DNA of 64,000 nucleotides from Streptomyces sp. NBC_00344 (lineage in GTDB: Bacteria; Actinomycetota; Actinomycetes; Streptomycetales; Streptomycetaceae). The notes under the pieces were generated by a model. The model searched no databases, was not told where the DNA came from, and was given only the letters and a program-made list of their open reading frames with translations. Made by a program: the position numbers and the translations under genes. Of the stretch, positions 58,559 through 64,000 are shown piece by piece. Position 1 is the stretch's first letter; each line of letters opens with the position of its first letter. Location of the stretch: positions 6,809,001-6,873,000 of the forward strand of contig NZ_CP107996.1 in assembly GCF_036088315.1 (NCBI RefSeq), read 5' to 3'.

Positions 58559-59499
58559 TGCGGGCCTGCCTCCGTGGGGCCGTCCGACACGATGCGGACG
58601 ATCGTCTTACCGTGCCTGCCGCGGCCGGGCGCGAAAGCCGCAGGCGTTTCGGCAAGCGCACGCACCTCCCCGATGATCGGCTTGAGACGCCCGTTCCTCA
58701 GCCGCTGCGCGAGGTCGGCGAGCCTGACCCGATCAGGTTCGACGACGAAGAAGACGGCCCGCCCGTCCTCGGGCTTGACCATGGGCGGCTCAACAGTGGT
58801 GATGAGGGTGCCGCCGGCGCGCACCGCTGCGGCCGAGCGGTGGAGGATCTCGCCACCGATCACGTCGAACAAGACGTCGACCTTTCCGGTGTCCTCCAGC
58901 CGGTCCGCCTGGAGGTCCACAAAAACGTCGGCGCCCAAGCGGAGAGCGGTGTCCCGGTCGGCGGACCGGCCCGTAGCGATCACCCCCGCCCCCGCCTCGT
59001 GTGCGAGTTGGACCGCGATCGACCCGACGCTGCCGGCGGCGCCGTGGATCAGGACCGTCTGTCCCGCCGTGAGCCGCCCGTGGTCGAACAGGCCCTGCCA
59101 CGCGGTCAGCCCCGAGATAGGCAGCGCGGCGGCCTCGATGTAGTCGACGTCCGAGGGGAGCGGGGCGAGGTTACGGGCCTCTACCGCGGTGTATTCGGCC
59201 AGCGACCCGTCACGGGTCCAGTCAGCCATCCCGAAGACCCGCTGGCCGACGGTAAGCCCAGTGGTGCCGTACCCCAGCTCGGCGACCGTCCCCGACAGCT
59301 CGTGCCCGGGCACACTCGGCGTCCGGTCGCGGCCTGCGCGGTCGGTCCACGTGCCGGGCCAGGCGAGTTCCCCGCGAGTGAAGCCGGCGGCATGCACGCG
59401 CACGATGACGTCGTTCTCGGCAGCGTGGGGGTAGGGCAGTTCCGTCAGGGCGAGTCCGCCGGCACCGGCGTCACGGTCGCGGACGGTGATGGCTTGCAT
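58555..59499 (-). CDS. NADP-dependent oxidoreductase, quinone-reductase-like MDR family
   Basis: This 314-residue zinc-independent medium-chain dehydrogenase reads VRVHAAGFTRGELAWPG near the N-terminus, TPSVPGHELSGTVAELG, and the NADP-binding LIHGAAGSVGSIAVQLAHEA with GAGVIATGRSADRD. The catalytic-zinc Cys/His set is absent, as expected for this class. It probably reduces a quinone or enone with NADPH. ATG 59499 is the family start. It is followed in a 4-base overlap by the HD-domain gene, which may act on a related metabolite. Confidence 0.9.
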   Translation of the reverse strand: MQAITVRDRDAGAGGLALTELPYPHAAENDVIVRVHAAGFTRGELAWPGTWTDRAGRDRTPSVPGHELSGTVAELGYGTTGLTVGQRVFGMADWTRDGSLAEYTAVEARNLAPLPSDVDYIEAAALPISGLTAWQGLFDHGRLTAGQTVLIHGAAGSVGSIAVQLAHEAGAGVIATGRSADRDTALRLGADVFVDLQADRLEDTGKVDVLFDVIGGEILHRSAAAVRAGGTLITTVEPPMVKPEDGRAVFFVVEPDRVRLADLAQRLRNGRLKPIIGEVRALAETPAAFAPGRGRHGKTIVRIVSDGPTEAGPQ

Positions 59500-60380
59500 A
59501 CATTCCTCCGAGGAGCAGAGCTGCGGCGATCAAGCACACAGATGCCCGCTTGGGTCGACAGGGCACGCGATGCGTCGCGATCTCGACCGTATGCTCCAGC
59601 CACTGCAACCGCGTGGGCCACTTGCGAGGCAATGGGATGAGCCACTTTCGCGTCGCCGGCAGGGGTGGACACGCCGCTTGGCGGTTGGCGGCCGTCCGGT
59701 TGGCCTCGCGGAGCGGTTCCGGGGGAGCTCGGCACGGAGGAAGTTCTGGGAGTCTCGTGCTGTTGTTCCCTGGGCGTCGGTCGTCGCGGTCGCGGTCGGT
59801 CTGGTTGTACCGGGCGATCGGAGGCACGCTGGGGGTCACGCACCCCGCCGAGCGGGACACTGACGGAGCATTGCTGACGGGCCTCGGTGCGTTCTGGGCA
59901 CTCGCCGGCTCCGCTGGTATCTGGCAGGTCGCACGGGCACATCCCACCATGAGCACCGTGGGGCGGGTAGCGGTCTGCCCGGCCATGGGCGAATCGAGGC
60001 CACGTTCCGGCGCCGAACGCACCCTTCGACCGGGCTCGGGATTTCGCAGTTCAGCGGACGTGCAGGCGGACTCCGTCTGTGCTCCGTTCCGGAGTGGAGC
60101 AGCGCGATGGCCGTGGTCATGAGCGTGGTGCATCAGGGCGTCCTGCGGCATGCGGTCGCGGAAGTGCCACACTTCGCCGCCGAGGCCGGGGAATGGTCGG
60201 CGGTGCCGCCTGTGATGTCTCACCGTGGTCGTGGCCGGATGCCAACGCGTGTGCGGGGCCCGTTGTCACCGGGACCGCGACCTGAACGGACGCCGCACAA
60301 GACCGGCGGCCGGATCCGCCCGGTGGCCCGGTGGAACGGCCCCGGCCTCCTCCCACCGCCAAGGAGACCGGGGCACGTCG
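59500..60380. other. 880-bp region without a recognisable gene
   Basis: Both strands carry frames up to 250 codons, but the translations are Arg/Pro-rich. One plus-strand frame (59550-60122) has a short hydrophobic stretch ALLTGLGAFWALAGSAGIWQ that could be a membrane helix from a lost gene. No start site, family motif or hairpin supports a gene. Confidence 0.35.
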
Positions 60381-61088
60381 TCAACCGCCGGACGGGGCCA
60401 GCCACTCGTCGATCCGCCCCGGGTAGTCCGTGGTCACGGCGTCCGCTCCGATTTCGACCCAGTGGAGCAGGTGGGCGCGATCCCCGGTGGGCCAGGCGTC
60501 CACCTGGATGCCGGTCTCGTGACAGCGGTCCACGAGGTCCCGGGTGAGCTCGGGCTTCAGCTCCGGGCACACCCAGGTGGCCTTGAGGTCGAGCGCGTCC
60601 TTGATCATGTCGGCGCCGGGGTGGTGGGTGATCAGGCCACGCGGTACGTGCGGCAGCCAACGGGCGGCCTCTTCGACCGCGGTCTTGCTGAAGGAGGTCA
60701 GCACTACCGACCCGGGCAGCGGGGTACGGCGCTCCCGCTCGGCGAGGGCCTGCACCGACTCCAGGGCCTTGATCTCGATCTGGACGACGTCCCCGCAGAC
60801 TTCCATGGCCTCGTCGAAGGTGGGTATGCGCTCTCCCTCTCCTGCGTCGAGTGCCTGGAGATCGGCCAGGGTGAAGTCGGCGACGAGGCCGGTGCCGTCC
60901 GTCGTGCGGTCCACGGCCTTGTCGTGGATGACGACGAGGTGGCCGTCAGCGGTGAGGCGGATGTCGAGTTCGATGCCGTCGGCGCCCAGAGCGAGGGCCC
61001 GCCGGAAGGACCGCAGGGTGTTCTCCGGCTCTTCGGCCCGGGCTCCACGGTGTGCGTACACCACGGGACGCCTCACGGGGTGGTTCAC
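60381..61088 (-). CDS. Glycerophosphodiester phosphodiesterase
   Basis: This 235-residue TIM-barrel enzyme has the GDPD motifs: VVYAHRGARAEEPENTLRSF (HR and EN pair), GIELDIRLTADGHLVVIHDK (metal-binding E-x-D and HD), VQIEIKA and WVEIGADAVTTDYPGRIDEW. It hydrolyses glycerophosphodiesters to glycerol-3-phosphate and an alcohol. No signal peptide is visible, so it is cytoplasmic and UgpQ-like. The GTG start overlaps the binding-protein stop by 4 bases, placing it last in a ugp-like operon. The enzyme would process diesters imported by the transporter. Confidence 0.92.
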   Translation of the reverse strand: MNHPVRRPVVYAHRGARAEEPENTLRSFRRALALGADGIELDIRLTADGHLVVIHDKAVDRTTDGTGLVADFTLADLQALDAGEGERIPTFDEAMEVCGDVVQIEIKALESVQALAERERRTPLPGSVVLTSFSKTAVEEAARWLPHVPRGLITHHPGADMIKDALDLKATWVCPELKPELTRDLVDRCHETGIQVDAWPTGDRAHLLHWVEIGADAVTTDYPGRIDEWLAPSGG

Positions 61089-62452
61089 AAGTGCTCCTTA
61101 ATCATCGGGCCGTAGCGGTCGACACCCTTGCGCAGCTGGTCGGCGACCTCCGAGAAGGCCTGCTGTGCAGGGGTGTTCGCCGACCATATGCGCTGCAGGG
61201 CGGTATAGATACGCACGTTCGCGTTCGGGATCATCATGCGCACCTGGTCGCAGGGGCGGGTGAGATCGAGCTGCCTGACGGCCGTGGTGAAGGTCGGGTC
61301 GTTCTTCATCAGCGTGACAAGAGCAGGCTCCTTGACCGCCGCCGGCACCACGGGCATGTAGCCGGTCTCGACGGCCCACTGCGCGGCGTTCTCCGGGCGG
61401 GCCAGGAAGCGCACGAACTGGGCCGCAGCCTCCTTGCGTTCCCGCGGCACGCGCTTGAAGATGCCCAGGCCGCCACCGCCCGTGTCGACGGCGAACTTCT
61501 CCTTCTTCGGCAGGAAACCGGTGCCCAGCTCCCAGCCGTTCGCTTTCGCCATCTCGTTGATCTTCTTCAGGGCGCCGGTGGAGGTGACGAGCGTGGCGAT
61601 CAGCTGGTTGCCCATGTCGGCCGTGGGCTCGGTCGCCATGTAAGCGATCTTGTCCTTGAAGATCAGCTTGCGCTGCCATTCCCCTGCCGCCACGGCGCCG
61701 CCCTCGTCGATGGTGACGTCCAGGCCCTTGGAGTACGCTCCGCCCCACTGCCAGGCACTGCACTGGAACTGCCAGTCCCCGTCGACTGCCTGGTAACTCT
61801 CCAGGGCTACCCGCTTGCCGCCCACGCTCTGCCGGGTGATGTGGCGCGACCAGTCGTAGAGCTCGTCGTAGCTCTCCGGGGGGCGCACCGGCACCCCGGC
61901 CCTCTTGAAGAGGGTCTTGTTGTAGTAGAAGAGCGGCGTGGAGCGGGCCAGCGGCAGCCACCAGGTGTGCCCCTTGCGGACGCCCTCGCTGAGCAGCCGC
62001 GGATTGTAGATCCGCTCGAGCTCACCCGGTGCGAAGTAACTGTCCCAGGGTTCCAGGGCGTCGCCGAAGTAGAACTTGTACCACTTCACGTCGGACAGCA
62101 CGCACAGGTCGGGGGCCTGGGCACCGAGCAGGCTGATGACCGCCTTCTGGGCGCACTCGTCGTAGGTGCCCTGGAACTGCACCTCCACATACACGTCCCG
62201 CTGCTCGCGGTTGAAGGCGTCGACGAGTTTCTGCAGGGCCGGGCCCACCGGATCTGCGAACGTCGACCAGAGCACCACCCTGGTGCGCCCCCGGAACGCA
62301 TCGGGTACCGAACCGCCGGGCTGTGTGACGGTCCCCGTGGTCTGGCCGCAGGCACTCAGCGCCGCGGCCAGTCCCAGCCCCGCACCTGCCCCGAGCATCC
62401 GGCGCCTGTCGAGCACGGGTCCCGCGAGCTCCCGCAGCGAAGTTCGCGTCAT
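61085..62452 (-). CDS. ABC transporter substrate-binding lipoprotein (UgpB-like)
   Basis: This 455-residue family 1 solute-binding protein has a twin-Arg-containing signal (DRRRMLGAGAGLGLAAALSA) and a lipobox LSAC with Cys at 35. The mature protein shows the UgpB/MalE-like fold: VVLWSTFADPVGPALQKLVD, LPLARSTPLFYYNKTLFKRA, DKIAYMATEPTADMGNQL and FLARPENAAQWAVETGYMP. It should sit on the outer membrane face and bind a polar ligand, and glycerol-3-phosphate or glycerophosphodiesters are suggested by the downstream phosphodiesterase. ATG 62452 overlaps the permease stop (ATGA). Confidence 0.92.
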   Translation of the reverse strand: MTRTSLRELAGPVLDRRRMLGAGAGLGLAAALSACGQTTGTVTQPGGSVPDAFRGRTRVVLWSTFADPVGPALQKLVDAFNREQRDVYVEVQFQGTYDECAQKAVISLLGAQAPDLCVLSDVKWYKFYFGDALEPWDSYFAPGELERIYNPRLLSEGVRKGHTWWLPLARSTPLFYYNKTLFKRAGVPVRPPESYDELYDWSRHITRQSVGGKRVALESYQAVDGDWQFQCSAWQWGGAYSKGLDVTIDEGGAVAAGEWQRKLIFKDKIAYMATEPTADMGNQLIATLVTSTGALKKINEMAKANGWELGTGFLPKKEKFAVDTGGGGLGIFKRVPRERKEAAAQFVRFLARPENAAQWAVETGYMPVVPAAVKEPALVTLMKNDPTFTTAVRQLDLTRPCDQVRMMIPNANVRIYTALQRIWSANTPAQQAFSEVADQLRKGVDRYGPMIKEHL

Positions 62453-63336
62453 TTTCCGGCTCCCTGGGTCAGCCCGGCGATGATGTAGCGCTGGGCGAGG
62501 AAGAACACGACGAGGACCGGCACGACCACCATGACGGCACCGGCCAGGATCGCTCCCCAGTTGGCGAAGGTCTCGGTGTTCTTGAGGAAGAGCAGACCGA
62601 TGGGGAGGGTCCGCATGTCCGCGCTGCTGGTGACGATCAGCGGCCAGATGAAGTCGTTCCACTTGCCGACCATGACGACCAGGGCCACCGTGATCACCAT
62701 CGGGCGCGACATCGGCAGCACCACCCGGAAAAGGATGCGCAGGTGCCCCGCCCCGTCGACCTTCGCCGCGTCCGTGATCTCCTGGGGCAGCGTCAGCATG
62801 TGCTGGCGCAGCAGGAAGGTACCGAACACCGAGCCGAGGCCCGGTGCTATCAGGCCCGCATAGGAGTTGACCCAACCGAGCTGAGCGATGGTCAGAAAGT
62901 TCGGCAGCAGGGTGACATGGCCGGGCACCATCATCGCGCCCAGCAGGAACAGGAAGAGCACCTTCTTGCCGGGGAACGGCAGGAACACGAATGCGTAGGC
63001 ACACAGCAGCGCGGCGACCAACTCGATCGCGGTGCCGACCGCGGACACGATCAGGGAGTTGAGGAAGAACCGACCGAACGGCGCGGCGCTCCAGGCGTCG
63101 GAGAAGTTGGACCACCGCAGGTCCGTGGGGATCCAGTGTGGGGGGTAACTGTAAATCTGCGGGTTGGTCTTCAGCGCCGAGGAGATGAGCCAGTACAGCG
63201 GGCCACCCGCGATGACGGCGACCAGGACGAGCAGCGCGTACAGGCCGAAGCGCTGGGCACGGCGGACACCGGAGCGGCTGCCCGTGGCGACCGGGCCGGC
63301 CTGGCGGGTGTCCGGCGAGGAGTCGACGACTGTCAC
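62449..63336 (-). CDS. ABC transporter permease, UgpE-like
   Basis: This 295-residue protein has six predicted membrane helices. The cytoplasmic EAA loop reads EITDAAKVDGAGHLRILFRV followed by VLPMSRP, and ALLCAYAFVFLPFPGK precedes it. It belongs to the MalG/UgpE class of carbohydrate and glycerol-phosphate permeases. The GTG start overlaps the upstream permease stop by 4 bases. The ATPase is not encoded in the visible part; in Streptomyces a shared MsiK-type ATPase often serves such permeases. Confidence 0.92.
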   Translation of the reverse strand: MTVVDSSPDTRQAGPVATGSRSGVRRAQRFGLYALLVLVAVIAGGPLYWLISSALKTNPQIYSYPPHWIPTDLRWSNFSDAWSAAPFGRFFLNSLIVSAVGTAIELVAALLCAYAFVFLPFPGKKVLFLFLLGAMMVPGHVTLLPNFLTIAQLGWVNSYAGLIAPGLGSVFGTFLLRQHMLTLPQEITDAAKVDGAGHLRILFRVVLPMSRPMVITVALVVMVGKWNDFIWPLIVTSSADMRTLPIGLLFLKNTETFANWGAILAGAVMVVVPVLVVFFLAQRYIIAGLTQGAGK

Positions 63337-64000
63337 TGGTAGTGCACCTTTCGCTGGAGGAAGCGCGCCTGGGCCCCGGTGATCAGCAGCAGCACCACGA
63401 ACATGATCATCGCGGCGGCCGAGGCGCGGCCCGCGTCGAAGGTGCGGAAGCCCTGGTCGTAGATGAACCAGCTGAGGATCGAGGTGGAGGTGCCGGGGCC
63501 GCCGCTGGTCATCATCGCGATCACATCGAACGCCTGGAAGGTGCTGATGGTGCAGGTCACCAGCAGGAAGAAGGTGACGGGCGAGAGCAGCGGCAGGATG
63601 ATGCGGCGCAGCCGCGTCCACGATCCCGCGCCGTCCAGCGCCGCGGCCTCGAACACGTCCCTGGGCAAGCTCTGCAGACCGGCGAGGTAGATCACGGCGA
63701 CGAAACCGGTGTTCTTCCAGAGGTAGACCAGGACGAGACCGAACAGCGCCCACTTGGAGTCGGTCATCATCGCCGGCGCGGCCATGCCCAGGGGAGCGAG
63801 CAGCGGGCGTATCAGTCCGTAGTTGGGGTCGAAGAGGAACAGCCACAGGGTGCCGACCGCGGCTCCGGAGAGCACGTACGGGGCGAAGGCCAGCGTCCGT
63901 ACGACGTCCCGCCCGCGCAGCCGCTGGTTGAGCAGCAGGGCGGTGGCGAGACCGAGCACCAGTCCGCCCCCGACGATCCCGACGACGAACAGCACGGTCG
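63333..64000 (-). CDS. ABC transporter permease, UgpA-like (5' end outside window)
   Basis: The 222 visible residues cover most of a MalF/UgpA-type permease: VGGGLVLGLATALLLNQRLR, TLAFAPYVLSGAAVGTLWLF, the EAA loop DVFEAAALDGAGSWTRLRRI and IFPLL-like ILPLLSP, and the final helix ending QARFLQRKVHYQ. The frame is open to the window edge, so the start and first helix lie beyond it. It is the first visible gene of the coupled permease-permease-binding protein-phosphodiesterase operon. Confidence 0.92.
   Translation of the reverse strand, partial: TVLFVVGIVGGGLVLGLATALLLNQRLRGRDVVRTLAFAPYVLSGAAVGTLWLFLFDPNYGLIRPLLAPLGMAAPAMMTDSKWALFGLVLVYLWKNTGFVAVIYLAGLQSLPRDVFEAAALDGAGSWTRLRRIILPLLSPVTFFLLVTCTISTFQAFDVIAMMTSGGPGTSTSILSWFIYDQGFRTFDAGRASAAAMIMFVVLLLITGAQARFLQRKVHYQ

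Noticed and set aside
59550..60122. 190-codon plus-strand frame with one hydrophobic stretch
   Set aside because: No ribosome-binding site, Arg/Ser-rich ends and no family resemblance; mentioned only as a possible relic.
1..64000. CRISPR array, rRNA, tRNA, replication origin or integrase-type island
   Set aside because: No regularly spaced repeats, no rRNA or tRNA sequence, no DnaA-box cluster and no integrase gene were seen.

Overview
The window is high-GC actinomycete DNA and almost certainly comes from a Streptomyces chromosome. The gene content supports this: two large PAS/GAF-PP2C-ATPase (SpoIIE-type) regulators, an ECF sigma factor paired with a CU044_5270-type membrane protein, STAS and NarL-type signalling proteins, a type III polyketide synthase, a GH25 lysozyme, a geranylgeranyl-reductase-type flavoprotein, DUF5996/DUF4331/DUF4097/DUF6400 families, frequent GTG starts and many 4-base GTGA/ATGA gene overlaps. 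There are no rRNA or tRNA genes and no CRISPR array. Many truncated genes and IS remnants (IS5, IS256, possibly IS3) lie between intact single-gene units. That pattern fits a chromosome arm or another accessory region rather than the conserved core; this is an inference.

Layout. 1-1.8 kb: the tail of a GH92 mannosidase and a DUF5996 gene. 2.3-7.4 kb (minus strand): a signalling cassette of STAS protein, NarL-type regulator, PAS histidine kinase, receiver-only regulator and SpoIIE-like protein. Its phosphatase domain has lost metal-binding aspartates, and its STAS protein lacks the phosphorylatable serine. 7.7-10.6 kb: a decayed TMEM175-like gene, an F420-dependent oxidoreductase, a HAD hydrolase and a qcrB fragment. 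11.2-13.4 kb: an unknown gene coupled to a DUF2235 alpha/beta hydrolase. 13.7-17 kb: an IclR regulator, an MFS transporter and a divergent 2-hydroxyacid dehydrogenase, which look like a small catabolic unit. 17.3-23.1 kb: DUF4331, a VOC protein, sigma factor plus CU044_5270, a methyltransferase, a short leader-like ORF and an alpha/beta hydrolase.

23.7-30 kb: TetR divergent from a DUF1772 membrane protein, an intact SpoIIE-type regulator, a type III PKS facing it and a secreted protein. 30-39.5 kb: an L7/L12-like small membrane protein, a broken TOPRIM gene, a hydrolase, DUF4097 divergent from an unusual two-HTH regulator, DUF1905, a flavodoxin-fold reductase, a truncated hydrolase divergent from TetR with paired palindromic operators, DUF899 and a DHFR-like reductase. 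39.5-48.8 kb: sparse sequence with a lipoprotein, PadR plus unknown protein plus FAD monooxygenase, DUF1062, an internally deleted IS256 transposase, a DUF6400/zinc-ribbon pair, and a response regulator whose kinase survives only as a 3' stub. 49-57.5 kb: the geranylgeranyl-reductase-like protein, a PPOX protein, lysozyme, small secreted proteins, NTF2-like and GNAT proteins, and several relics. 57.9-59.5 kb: an HD-domain protein coupled to an NADP-dependent quinone-oxidoreductase-like enzyme. 60.4-64 kb: a ugp-like operon (two permeases, a binding lipoprotein, a glycerophosphodiester phosphodiesterase) that runs off the window.

Starts were chosen from visible ribosome-binding sites, 4-base overlaps and family N-termini, so several differ from the longest open frame. 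Family names come from motif recognition by eye; no database search was run.
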